DNA of 40,332 bases, taken from the NCBI GenBank assembly GCA_011958945.1, contig BLLT01000010.1, forward strand, positions 1-40,332. Reading direction: 5' to 3'. This document shows positions 9,189 to 17,023 of the stretch, one piece after another. Each line of letters begins with the position of its first letter. Positions within the stretch are counted from its first letter, which is position 1. Both the position numbers and the translations under genes were made by a program. Source of the DNA: Lachnospiraceae bacterium (GTDB taxonomy: Bacteria; Bacillota; Clostridia; Lachnospirales; Lachnospiraceae). The notes under the pieces are model-generated. The model ran no database searches and had not been told where the DNA came from. It saw only the letters and a program-made list of their open reading frames with translations.

Positions 9189-9452
9189 ATGGATTTGGGA
9201 AGAATATTCAGAAAAAAAAGTTCCAGGGAAATTGCTAAAGACAGGCTTAAAATATTGCTCATATCCGACAGGGTGAACTGTTCTCCGGAAATGATGGAGA
9301 TGATAAAGACGGATATTGCAAAGGTCATTTCCAAGTATATGAAAATTGACGCACAAAGCATGGAAATACAAATTACGAAAACCGGGGTAAAGGGCAGGGG
9401 GAAAACGCAGTCCCTTTATGCGAGCATTCCAATCCTTGATTTGAATAAATAG
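9189..9452 (+). CDS. minE: Cell division topological specificity factor MinE
   Basis: Small protein of 87 aa that stimulates MinD ATPase and restricts MinCD action spatially. The N-terminal amphipathic part (MDLGRIFRKK) and the MinD-contact segment (KDRLKILLISDRVNCSPEM) are recognisable, followed by the dimerising beta domain. AAGGAGG precedes ATG 9189, only 11 nt after minD. Its presence means the Min system here is the oscillating MinE type rather than the DivIVA/MinJ type of Bacillus. Confidence 0.94.
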   Translation: MDLGRIFRKKSSREIAKDRLKILLISDRVNCSPEMMEMIKTDIAKVISKYMKIDAQSMEIQITKTGVKGRGKTQSLYASIPILDLNK

Positions 9453-9533
9453 AAAAATGCAAATTCTAAAAATGTGCCAAAAGACGGGCCAAAAAGAGCA
9501 AATGATAGCAACAGGAAGGAAATAACAGGCACT

Positions 9534-10643
9534 ATGTTAAGACAATACAGAGTACGGGATTATGATTTCAAATTAATTATTTTAGTGGTTGCGCTCACTA
9601 TAATCGGCATTTTTGCCGTAGGCAGCGCCGATGAATCGCTGCAAAAGACACAGATAGCAGGGTTTATATTCGGGATGTTCTTTATGGTGGTAATATCGCT
9701 TTTTGATTATTCCGTGCTGTTAAAACTGTATTGGATTTTTTACATCGGCAACATTGCCCTCCTTGGGCTGGTAAGGACTTCGCTGGGCGTAACGGTCAAC
9801 GGGGCGCAGAGATGGATTGTTTTGTTCGGCATTCAGTTCCAACCATCAGAAATTGCGAAAATTATGTTGATTCTATTTTATGCACAGTTTATAATGAAAC
9901 GTAGGGAGAAAATAAATTCTTTCATAATTATTGCGTTATGCTGCTTATTTATGCTGCCATCGCTGATTTTGGTCTATAAACAACCGAATCTGTCTACTAC
10001 AATTGTTATGATGGTTATGTTTTGCGTAATTATGTTTGTAGGGGGAATCAGCTGGAAGCTGGTGGCAGGAATCCTGGCCGTAGTGATTCCGGCAGCCATT
10101 ATTATATTTAGTATAGTGATTCAGCCGGATCAGACGTTGATAAGGCCTTACCAGCAAACGCGTATCTATGCATGGCTCTATCCGGAAAAATATTCCACTA
10201 CAGAAGCATACCAGCAGCTGAATTCCATAATGGCGATTGGTTCCGGGCAGCTGCAAGGGAAAGGATACAAGACAAATGTAATCAGTTCCGTTAAAAACGG
10301 CAACTTCATTTCAGAGCCGGAAACAGATTTTATTTTTGCAGTAATTGGGGAAGAATTTGGTTTTATCGGCACATGTGCCGTGATCGTCCTGATTATATTG
10401 ATTACCCTGGAATGTTTCAGGGTGGCAAGAAGGGCAAAAGATTTGGCAGGGAGCATAATTGCCGCAGGTATGGCAGGCCTGATTGGGTTTCAAGGTTTTT
10501 TGAATATTGGGGTAAATACAGGACTTTTGCCCAATACCGGGGTAACGCTTCCTTTTGTCAGCTACGGGCTGACATCTTTGGTCAGCTTATATATTGGGGT
10601 AGGCTTTGTTTTAAACGTGGGGTTACAATGCAAAAAATATTAG
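9534..10643 (+). CDS. rodA: FtsW/RodA/SpoVE family peptidoglycan glycosyltransferase
   Basis: SEDS-family polymerase of 369 aa with about ten membrane helices. It polymerises glycan strands with a class B PBP, here most likely the PBP2 encoded just upstream. Family motifs are FQPSEIAKIMLILFYAQF, the extracellular ISEPETDFIFAVIGEEFGFIG with the catalytic-region acidic residue, and PFVSYGLTSL. ATG 9534 gives a normal RodA N terminus (MLRQYRVRDYDFKLI) and has AGGAAGG 14 nt upstream; GTG 9474 would add 20 hydrophilic residues. Context favours RodA over FtsW or SpoVE. Confidence 0.9.
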   Translation: MLRQYRVRDYDFKLIILVVALTIIGIFAVGSADESLQKTQIAGFIFGMFFMVVISLFDYSVLLKLYWIFYIGNIALLGLVRTSLGVTVNGAQRWIVLFGIQFQPSEIAKIMLILFYAQFIMKRREKINSFIIIALCCLFMLPSLILVYKQPNLSTTIVMMVMFCVIMFVGGISWKLVAGILAVVIPAAIIIFSIVIQPDQTLIRPYQQTRIYAWLYPEKYSTTEAYQQLNSIMAIGSGQLQGKGYKTNVISSVKNGNFISEPETDFIFAVIGEEFGFIGTCAVIVLIILITLECFRVARRAKDLAGSIIAAGMAGLIGFQGFLNIGVNTGLLPNTGVTLPFVSYGLTSLVSLYIGVGFVLNVGLQCKKY

Positions 10644-10662
10644 TAAAGAGAGGGTATGGAAT

Positions 10663-11058
10663 ATGAACATTGCACTTATTGCACATGATGCAAAGAAACA
10701 ACTGATGCAGAATTTCTGTATCGCATACAAGGGGATTTTAAATAAAAATGATTTATTTGCAACAGGAACAACAGGAAGGCTGATAGAGGAAGTAACCAAC
10801 TTAAGCATCCACAAGTATTTGGCAGGGCATTTGGGAGGAGAGCAGCAAATAGGCGCACAGATTGAGCAAAATGATATTGATTTAGTTATCTTTTTAAGGG
10901 ATCCTATGGCGCCGAAATCCCATGAACCGGATGTAAATAAAGTGATGCGCTTATGCGATATGCATAATATTCCTCTGGCAACCAATCTTGCCTCTGCGGA
11001 ACTATTAATTAAATCTTTGGATAGAGGAGACTTAGAGTGGCGTGAAATGTACAAATAA
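10663..11058 (+). CDS. mgsA: Methylglyoxal synthase
   Basis: Converts dihydroxyacetone phosphate to methylglyoxal and phosphate, a bypass of lower glycolysis under phosphate limitation. It is 131 aa. Motifs seen are IALIAHDAKK, ATGTTGRLI (phosphate binding), FLRDP and SHEPDV (catalytic His and Asp). The residue matching the catalytic-base aspartate (Asp71 in E. coli, in GGDQQ) is glutamate here (E60, GGEQQ). Glutamate keeps a carboxylate but changes its reach, so activity may differ. The gene lies 19 nt after rodA and probably belongs to the same operon. Confidence 0.93.
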   Translation: MNIALIAHDAKKQLMQNFCIAYKGILNKNDLFATGTTGRLIEEVTNLSIHKYLAGHLGGEQQIGAQIEQNDIDLVIFLRDPMAPKSHEPDVNKVMRLCDMHNIPLATNLASAELLIKSLDRGDLEWREMYK

Positions 11059-11152
11059 CGTAACAGTTCCGATGGTTTTGCGCACATGCTGTGCGAAATG
11101 CGGGAAACGGATGGACTATCGGCGCGGGCCGTTTCGCCATAGGCGGTTTAGA

Positions 11153-12121
11153 ATGAGGGGCATGCTTGGCAGCGTGCTTATAAGCAGCATGCTTATGGCC
11201 GGGTGTGGAAATAAGGCATACGAAATGGCTTATTCCCCCAATTATCCGGTCAGCAGCTACCGTATGGATGCGGTGGAAGAACGGGGGGATACGGCAGTTC
11301 CCTTTGCAAAAGAACTGTGTGTGGCAGATGGGGATGTATCGGCAGGAACGGACGTGGATATGTCCCAGGCCGGTGCGGCCGCATTGTTTTCCGTCAATGA
11401 GAGCGGAACAATATATGCAAAAAATGCGCATGAAAGAATGGCCCCCGCAAGCCTTACTAAGGTAATGACAGCGCTGGTAGCGTTAAAATATGGTTCCCCG
11501 GATGATTTGCTGACCGCATCGGCCAATGTAAAGATTACCGAACCCGGGGCTACGCTTTGCGGTTTGAAGGAAGGGGATCAGATGACCCTCACCCAGGCTC
11601 TTCATATCCTGCTCATCCAGTCTTCGAATGATGTGGCGGTACTGATTGCAGAAGGGATATCCGGTTCTGAAGAGGCTTTCTGCAGCCTGATGAACCAGGA
11701 AGCCAAAGCTCTTGGAGCGACAAACTGCAATTTCGTAAACCCCCATGGGTTGACAGCGGAAAACCACTATGTGACGGCCTATGACATGTATTTGATATTT
11801 AATGAGGCGCTTAAGTATAATCTGTTTAGTGAAATCATAAGTACGCCTTCTTATACCACTGTGTATAAGGACAGCGCAGGGAATGACAAGGAACTGAGCG
11901 TTAATTCATCAAACCTTTATTTGCATGGGGAAAAGGAAGCGCCGGATACCATAACAGTAGTGGGCGGTAAGACCGGTACCACAAAAGCTGCGAAAAGCTG
12001 CCTGATTCTATTATCCCGCAGTTCTTCCGGCGGGCAATATATTTCTGTTATTCTGGGCTCCGAAACCCGCGATACACTATATGACGAAATGACGGATTTG
12101 TTGGATGAAATAAAGAATTAG
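11153..12121 (+). CDS. D-alanyl-D-alanine carboxypeptidase, lipoprotein (DacF/PBP5 family)
   Basis: Serine D,D-carboxypeptidase that trims the terminal D-Ala of peptidoglycan stems. The active-site triad is SLTK (S100, K103), SSN (S157, N159) and KTG (K273). It starts with a short basic end, a hydrophobic stretch and the lipobox LMAGC, so it should be a lipid-anchored exported protein rather than one held by a C-terminal helix; the C terminus ends soon after the catalytic domain. ATG 11153 has AGGCGG six bases upstream and gives a compact signal. ATG 11111 and GTG 11042 (overlapping mgsA) are alternatives. The hairpin CGCACA-tgc-TGTGCG (11082-11096) precedes it. Confidence 0.9.
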   Translation: MRGMLGSVLISSMLMAGCGNKAYEMAYSPNYPVSSYRMDAVEERGDTAVPFAKELCVADGDVSAGTDVDMSQAGAAALFSVNESGTIYAKNAHERMAPASLTKVMTALVALKYGSPDDLLTASANVKITEPGATLCGLKEGDQMTLTQALHILLIQSSNDVAVLIAEGISGSEEAFCSLMNQEAKALGATNCNFVNPHGLTAENHYVTAYDMYLIFNEALKYNLFSEIISTPSYTTVYKDSAGNDKELSVNSSNLYLHGEKEAPDTITVVGGKTGTTKAAKSCLILLSRSSSGGQYISVILGSETRDTLYDEMTDLLDEIKN

Positions 12122-12124
12122 CAG

Positions 12125-12153
12125 TTGTTTTTTAGGATAATATCATCTATAAT
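12125..12153 (+). promoter_or_regulatory. Promoter before the P-loop protein gene
   Basis: TTGTTT at 12125-12130 and TATAAT at 12148-12153 are separated by exactly 17 bp, a good housekeeping sigma-A pattern. It lies 57 nt before the start codon of the next gene, so that gene can be expressed apart from the mre-min operon. Confidence 0.7.
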
Positions 12154-12209
12154 AGAAATAGGTCTACCATTATTTGTACAGACTGAATTTACTTTAGGAG
12201 GGTTCACCA

Positions 12210-12629
12210 ATGGTTCAATTAATAGCAGGTAAAAAGGGAAAAGGCAAGACAAAGCATTTGCTGGACAAGGTAAATGCGGAGGTAAAAACTGCTTCAGGGA
12301 ATATTACATACCTGGATAAAAGCACAAAGCATATGTTTGAACTGAATAATAAAGTGCGTTTGATTAACGTAACGGATTATTTAATTACCAATAGCGATGA
12401 GTTTATAGGATTTATTTGCGGTATCCTTTCACAGGATCATGATTTGCAGCAGATGTATTTGGACAGTTTCTTGAAAATTGCGTGCCTGGAGGGCAAAGAT
12501 GTAACTTCGGTAATCGATAAATTGGAAAAAATAGGAAATGTATTTGGGGTTGATTTCTTCATCAGTATCTCGTTGGATGAGGATGAAATGCCGGCAGATA
12601 TGAAATCAAAGATTATGATGTCTCTTTAA
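12210..12629 (+). CDS. Small P-loop protein of unknown function
   Basis: A 139-aa soluble protein. The N terminus VQLIAGKKGKGKTKHLL holds a Walker A-like loop (GKKGKGKT, residues 7-14) after a short beta strand, as in a P-loop NTPase. A possible Walker B strand is FFISISLDEDE near residues 116-126. There is no membrane segment or known catalytic domain. The protein is too short for most full NTPase folds, so it may be a minimal or degenerate nucleotide-binding protein. AGGAGGG precedes ATG 12210, and it has its own promoter and downstream terminator, so it is a single-gene unit. I do not recognise a function. Confidence 0.75.
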   Translation: MVQLIAGKKGKGKTKHLLDKVNAEVKTASGNITYLDKSTKHMFELNNKVRLINVTDYLITNSDEFIGFICGILSQDHDLQQMYLDSFLKIACLEGKDVTSVIDKLEKIGNVFGVDFFISISLDEDEMPADMKSKIMMSL

Positions 12630-12717
12630 TGATAAATGCGCATGACCGTTTTACAGTATGAACATATCCTGTTTTATGGTATGTCCATAAGCTTTTGCGG
12701 TATGTTTCATTGCAGCC

Positions 12718-12746
12718 AAAAGCCTCGGATTTCCACCGAGGCTTTT
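12718..12746 (+). terminator. Intrinsic terminator after the P-loop gene
   Basis: AAAAGCCTCGG (12718-12728) and CCGAGGCTTTT (12736-12746) form an 11-bp perfect stem with a 7-nt loop and a T-rich 3' side. The A-rich 5' side would also allow function on the minus strand. The remainder of the 209-nt gap (12630-12838) shows no gene. Confidence 0.85.
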
Positions 12747-12838
12747 CTATGTGCATAAGCCGTATATAGGGAAATGCCGCTAACGTGGCTCATAAAGGGA
12801 TTTGCATCGGGGTGGGGATTGCCAAAGGAGGTTTTTAA

Positions 12839-14233
12839 TTGGCTAGCCAGAATCAAAATAAAATAGTAAAATATAGGAAACCATTGAATATTAATATTGG
12901 AACTGTGATTTTTGCCGTAATATTGGTCTATATTGTTTTTTGTGTGTTTACATATTTTACGTCCAGGCATGTTGTCTGGTATGAAGTACAGGCGGGTTCT
13001 TTGTCTACAAACAATATATATGAGGCGGTTGCAATCAGGGATGAAACAGTAGTGAATGCCGTCGATGCAGGATATATCAACTATTTCGCCAGAGAAGGGG
13101 CCAGGGTGGCTGTGGGGGACTTGGTTTATACCGTGGATGAATCCGGGAAGCTGGCCGATTATATAGGAACCAATGCAACAGGTGAGAATTCGCTCTCCCC
13201 TACCGATTTGTCGGAACTGAAATCAGAAATCGTTGGCTTTACCAATAGTTTTGACCGGCGAAATTTCAGTACGGTTTATGATTTCAAATATGATATGGAA
13301 GGGACGGTAGTGAAGCTTTCGAATTACAGTATCCTGGAAAGCATTGATTCTTTGCAGTCTTCCGAATTGGCCGGCCTGATTAAGCAGTGTATGGCATCTT
13401 CGGCGGGGATTGTAGTATACTCCATAGATGGGTATGAGGAACTTACTTTAGAGCAGATGACAAAAGAGGTATTTGATAAAACCAATTATGAGAAGAGCCA
13501 GCTGCTTGGCAACGACCTGATAGCGGCCGGCGACCCTGTTTATAAAATATCTTCCAATGAAGACTGGTCATTGGTGATTCAAACGGATGCTAAAAGGGCG
13601 GAAGAATTGCTGGAAGCCGAGTATGTAAGGGTGCGTTTCCTGAAAAACCAGGAAATATCCTGGGGAAAAGTGGAATCTTTTACCAATGAAAGCGGCGATA
13701 CTTTTGTCCAGCTTACATTTACCAATTCCATGATTACATTTGCGAATGACCGTTTTGTGGACATTGAATTGATTCTTGAAGATGAAAACGGGCTGAAAAT
13801 CCCCAATTCTTCTATCGTGGAAAAAGAATTTTTCATTGTGCCCAAAGCTTATGTTACAAAGGGAGGGAACAGCGGCGCAAACGGTGTACTGCGTGAAACA
13901 TATACGGAGGAGGGGGAAGCCACTACTGAATTTGTAGAAGCGACAATTTATAATGAGACAGACGAGGAGTACTATCTGGACAATGCTTCCCTGCAAATTG
14001 GCGAATATATTGTTATGCCGGAATCGACCGAAAAATATGCACTAAGCAAAAGAGGCAGTCTCATAGGTGTGTATAATATAAATAAAGGCTATGCCGATTT
14101 TAAACAGATTAATATTCTCTATAACAATGATGAATATTCAATTGTGGAGTCGAATACGGCATATGGATTAAATGTGTATGACTATATTGTCTTAGATGCC
14201 ACAACGGTAAGTGAGGATGAACTGATTCATTAG
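12839..14233 (+). CDS. HlyD-like membrane-anchored adaptor protein
   Basis: A 464-aa protein with a short basic cytoplasmic end, one membrane helix (about residues 21-42, IGTVIFAVILVYIVFCVFTY) and a large extracytoplasmic part. The segment EAVAIRDETVVNAVDAGYINYFAREGARVAVGDLVYTVDE is the biotinyl-lipoyl-like half-motif of HlyD/membrane-fusion proteins, and later parts are beta rich. No ABC transporter or outer-membrane partner is encoded nearby, and a Gram-positive cell needs no periplasmic adaptor, so its role is open. The position before yggS and sepF suggests an envelope or division link. TTG 12839 is chosen because AAAGGAGG lies eight bases upstream. Confidence 0.75.
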   Translation: MASQNQNKIVKYRKPLNINIGTVIFAVILVYIVFCVFTYFTSRHVVWYEVQAGSLSTNNIYEAVAIRDETVVNAVDAGYINYFAREGARVAVGDLVYTVDESGKLADYIGTNATGENSLSPTDLSELKSEIVGFTNSFDRRNFSTVYDFKYDMEGTVVKLSNYSILESIDSLQSSELAGLIKQCMASSAGIVVYSIDGYEELTLEQMTKEVFDKTNYEKSQLLGNDLIAAGDPVYKISSNEDWSLVIQTDAKRAEELLEAEYVRVRFLKNQEISWGKVESFTNESGDTFVQLTFTNSMITFANDRFVDIELILEDENGLKIPNSSIVEKEFFIVPKAYVTKGGNSGANGVLRETYTEEGEATTEFVEATIYNETDEEYYLDNASLQIGEYIVMPESTEKYALSKRGSLIGVYNINKGYADFKQINILYNNDEYSIVESNTAYGLNVYDYIVLDATTVSEDELIH

Positions 14234-14256
14234 TTCATCTGGGCTCGGAGGTTACA

Positions 14257-14299
14257 ACTTTGTGCCTGCGGCGCAAAGTCTGCAGGCTATGGAAAGGGC
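14257..14299 (+). repeat. Dispersed leader element, short copy before yggS
   Basis: ACTTTGTGCC (14257-14266) pairs with GGCGCAAAGT (14270-14279), a 10-bp stem with one G-U and a 3-nt loop. GCCTGC (14264-14269) is also complementary to GCAGGC (14282-14287), which sits directly before the TATGGAAAGG ribosome-site region. The layout matches the longer leader copies: a TTTGTG hairpin, an internal CTGC block complementary to a downstream block, then the ribosome site and start codon. This copy is more diverged and shorter. Confidence 0.55.
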
Positions 14300-15013
14300 A
14301 TGGTTATTAATGTGAAAGATATATTGGAAAATATGAATCGAGTGGAAAGCAGGATAGATTCCGCCTGTAAGCGTTCGGGCCGGGACAGGCAGGGGGTCAC
14401 TTTGATTGCAGTCAGCAAAACAAAGCCAATCTCTATGCTGATGGAGGCCTATGATTGCGGATGCAGGCACTTTGGGGAAAACAAAGTGCAGGAATTGGTA
14501 GAGAAATATGAGCGGATGCCCAAAGATATTAAGTGGCATATGATAGGGCATCTTCAACGGAATAAAGTAAAGTATATCATTGATAAGGCCTATTTGATTC
14601 ATGGTGTAGACTCCTTGAAATTGGCAGAGGAGATCAATAAGGAAGCGGTTAAAAAAAATATTACTGCACATATTTTAGTTGAAGTTAATATTGCCGGGGA
14701 AGAAACAAAGTTCGGTACATCCGCCAAAGAGGCCATGGAACTCGTACAGGAAATTTCCCGTTTGCCGTCAATTCGAGTAGAAGGATTGATGACAATCGCA
14801 CCATATGTAGAAAATCCTGAAAAAAACAGGGTATACTTTAGAAGCTTGTATCAATTATCTGTTGACATATCTAGGAAAAACATTGATAATGTTAATATGA
14901 ATGTTTTATCAATGGGTATGACCGGGGATTATGAGGTAGCCGTGGAAGAAGGGGCTACCTATGTTCGGGTGGGAACAGGCATATTTGGCGAAAGGCATTA
15001 TGAAACGGTCTGA
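14300..15013 (+). CDS. YggS family PLP-binding protein (PLP homeostasis protein)
   Basis: Single-domain alanine-racemase-like barrel of 237 aa that binds PLP and takes part in B6 and amino-acid homeostasis; it has no known enzymatic reaction. The cofactor lysine is K40 in LIAVSKTKP. HFGENKVQEL, WHMIGHLQRNK and the C-terminal LSMGMTGDYEVAVEEGATYVRVGTGIFG (phosphate binding) are family signatures. The start is uncertain: ATG 14300 is very close to GGAAAGGG, while in-frame GTG 14312 has better spacing. Its stop overlaps the extended sepF frame (TGATG), and yggS-sepF is a conserved pair in Gram-positive bacteria. Confidence 0.92.
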   Translation: MVINVKDILENMNRVESRIDSACKRSGRDRQGVTLIAVSKTKPISMLMEAYDCGCRHFGENKVQELVEKYERMPKDIKWHMIGHLQRNKVKYIIDKAYLIHGVDSLKLAEEINKEAVKKNITAHILVEVNIAGEETKFGTSAKEAMELVQEISRLPSIRVEGLMTIAPYVENPEKNRVYFRSLYQLSVDISRKNIDNVNMNVLSMGMTGDYEVAVEEGATYVRVGTGIFGERHYETV

Positions 15014-15042
15014 TGGCCGGTTATAAGGAGATTATATTAAGA

Positions 15043-15540
15043 ATGGGAGTAATGGACAAGTTTTTGAATTATATGAAATTGAACGACGAGGAAGACGATT
15101 ATTACGATGATGACTATTATGACGAGCCGGCCGAAGCCAGGCAGCCAAAGAAGAGCATATCTGTAAAAGAAGAACCCTCGACAGCAGAAGAACCTTTGAA
15201 AAAGACTACGCCCAAAATAACACCTATGACAAGGCAGCCCCGTAAAATGATTGGTGCAGGCATGGAAGTCTGTGTCATCAAGCCCACTACAGTGGAAGAT
15301 GCCAGGGAAATTACGGAAACTTTGTTGGCTAACCGGACAGTAGTATTGAACCTGGAAGGGTTGGATGTCGATATTGCACAGCGTATTATAGATTTCACAT
15401 CTGGCTCCTGCTTTGCAATCAGCGGGAATCTGCAAAAGATATCTCATTACATATTTATCATTACACCTGCGAGTGTGGATATTTCCGGCGATTTCCAAGA
15501 ATTGCTGTCAGGTGCTTTTGATGTTTCTGTGAACAAATAA
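15043..15540 (+). CDS. sepF: Cell division protein SepF
   Basis: FtsZ-binding protein that tethers the Z ring to the membrane, 165 aa. The N terminus MGVMDKFLNYMKL is amphipathic and fits the membrane anchor. An acidic tyrosine-rich linker (about residues 14-26, EEDDYYDDDYYDE) follows, then the SepF core from about residue 80 (CVIKPTTVEDAREITETLL ... GSCFAISGNLQKISHYIFIITP). AAGGAG at 15025-15030 serves ATG 15043 or ATG 15052; an upstream in-frame ATG at 15013 overlaps the yggS stop but lacks its own site. Confidence 0.93.
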   Translation: MGVMDKFLNYMKLNDEEDDYYDDDYYDEPAEARQPKKSISVKEEPSTAEEPLKKTTPKITPMTRQPRKMIGAGMEVCVIKPTTVEDAREITETLLANRTVVLNLEGLDVDIAQRIIDFTSGSCFAISGNLQKISHYIFIITPASVDISGDFQELLSGAFDVSVNK

Positions 15541-15580
15541 AATCTATTACCGCCTTTAGCCAAGACGGCAGATTACAACG

Positions 15581-15610
15581 AAAAACTTCCCGGCTATGGG
15601 AAGCTTTTTT
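15581..15610 (+). terminator. Terminator after sepF
   Basis: CTTCCC (15586-15591) and GGGAAG (15598-15603) form a 6-bp stem, flanked by AAAAA on the left and TTTTTT (15605-15610) on the right. It separates the yggS-sepF unit from aroB. Confidence 0.7.
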
Positions 15611-15703
15611 CACCTTATAGGAAAGGGGCATCATCAGGCGGACATGAATTGATGCTGCGTCGAAGACACTTTTTTAACATTTCTTTAGGGAGGTTTTTTT
15701 ACT

Positions 15704-16813
15704 ATGGCTCAGAGATTAACAATCAATTTTGCAAAAAAGCCGTGCTATGATATTGTTTTTGCCCAGGATTTCCTAGGGCTGCCTTTGGAATTGGAGACAT
15801 TGCAGGCAACGGAGAGAAGAATTTGTATTATTACCGATTCCAATGTGGAAAAATTGTATGCCCATGAAATCTTAAACAAGATAAAAGATAAATGCAAAAA
15901 AGCGGAGGTATTTTCTTTTCCTGCCGGCGAAGCCAACAAGACTTTGGATACGGTCAGGGAAATATATGCGTTTCTGATAAAGGAAAATTTTGACAGGAAA
16001 GACCTTTTAATCGCTTTAGGCGGGGGTGTTGTAGGGGATTTGACAGGATTTGTGGCTGCTACTTATCTGCGGGGAGTTGACTTTGTCCAGATACCGACCA
16101 CCCTTTTGGCGCAGGCGGACAGCAGCATAGGCGGGAAAACAGGTATGGATTTCGATGGCTATAAAAATATGGTAGGCGCTTTTTATATGCCAAAGCTGGT
16201 ATATATGAATGTTTCCGTGCTAAAAACCTTGGAGGACAGGCAGTTTTTTTCGGGTTTTGCAGAGATTATGAAGCATGGGCTGATCAAAGACCATATTTTT
16301 TATGTATGGCTTCTGGAAAATATGTACGAAATATGTGACAGGGAACCGGCCGTATTGGAAGAAATGGTGGTAAAAAGCAGCACTATAAAGAAGCTGGTGG
16401 TGGAAAAAGACCCTACAGAAAAAGGAGAAAGGGCACTCCTCAATTTTGGCCATACCATAGGACATGCCATAGAAAAGGCCAAAAATTTCGAACTATATCA
16501 TGGTGAATGCGTGGCATTGGGGTGTGTGGCTGCCGCATATATTTCCTGGAAGCATGAACTGCTGACCATGGAGGAATATTATGAAATCAGGGATATGTTT
16601 GTTCCATTTAACCTTCCGATTTCCGTTGACGGTATCAGTCCTAAGGAGGTTCTGGAACTGACTAAGTCAGACAAGAAAATGGATGCGGGGCAGATTAAGT
16701 TTATACTGCTTAAGAAAGTAGGGAAAGCGGTAATTGATACTTCGGTTACGGACGATGATATTTTAAATGCCATAAAGGAAATCTATTATAGCGAAGAGGA
16801 TATGACAAGGTAG
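15704..16813 (+). CDS. aroB: 3-dehydroquinate synthase
   Basis: Second step of the shikimate pathway: converts DAHP to 3-dehydroquinate using NAD and a divalent metal. It is 369 aa, the normal size. LIALGGGVVGDLTGFVAATYLRG is the nucleotide-binding region, followed by FVQIPTTLLAQADSSIGGKTG. Metal-site histidines are in NFGHTIGHAIE and the ELYHGE segment. GGGAGG lies about ten bases before ATG 15704. No other shikimate gene is near, so this appears to be a stand-alone locus beside rluD. Confidence 0.97.
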   Translation: MAQRLTINFAKKPCYDIVFAQDFLGLPLELETLQATERRICIITDSNVEKLYAHEILNKIKDKCKKAEVFSFPAGEANKTLDTVREIYAFLIKENFDRKDLLIALGGGVVGDLTGFVAATYLRGVDFVQIPTTLLAQADSSIGGKTGMDFDGYKNMVGAFYMPKLVYMNVSVLKTLEDRQFFSGFAEIMKHGLIKDHIFYVWLLENMYEICDREPAVLEEMVVKSSTIKKLVVEKDPTEKGERALLNFGHTIGHAIEKAKNFELYHGECVALGCVAAAYISWKHELLTMEEYYEIRDMFVPFNLPISVDGISPKEVLELTKSDKKMDAGQIKFILLKKVGKAVIDTSVTDDDILNAIKEIYYSEEDMTR

Positions 16814-16905
16814 GGGCAAGGCTAAAAATTTTCAATCTGGGGTTTGGTGCAATGTGAATCTTTTGTATGCAGAGTCTCCAGAATTTGAAAGGAGCATGGT
16901 TATAA

Positions 16906-17023
16906 GATTGAAAATTTCCAATTTTCAATCCCAAGTTTGTGCCTGCGCGGCATTCACAAATTTGACATGCGTAAAGCCCCGGAAATGCCGGATCACAAAG
17001 GCTGCGCAGAAATGGGGTTAAAG
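16906..17023 (+). repeat. Dispersed leader element, full copy before rluD
   Basis: In order: an AT hairpin, ATTGAAAATT/AATTTTCAAT with a 3-nt loop (16907-16929); stem CAAGTTTGTG (16932-16941) pairing with CACAAATTTG (16955-16964); loop block CTGCGCGGC (16943-16951); hairpin CCGGaaatgCCGG (16979-16991); block GCTGCGCAG (17001-17009), complementary to the loop block with one G-U; AAATGGGG (17010-17017); then start ATG 17024. The loop/3'-block pairing would form a pseudoknot directly next to the ribosome site. The rest of the 210-nt aroB-rluD gap contains another AATTTTCAAT (about 16829-16838) and a GAAAGGAGC block but no gene. Confidence 0.75.

Noticed and set aside
15541-15703. T-box or amino-acid-responsive leader before aroB
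   Set aside because: No T-box sequence or specifier stem was found, only a simple terminator after sepF.
16937-17023. N-terminal extension of the RluD-type protein
   Set aside because: The extra 29 codons lie in the leader element, which is shared with other genes in different contexts, and the family N terminus begins at 17024.
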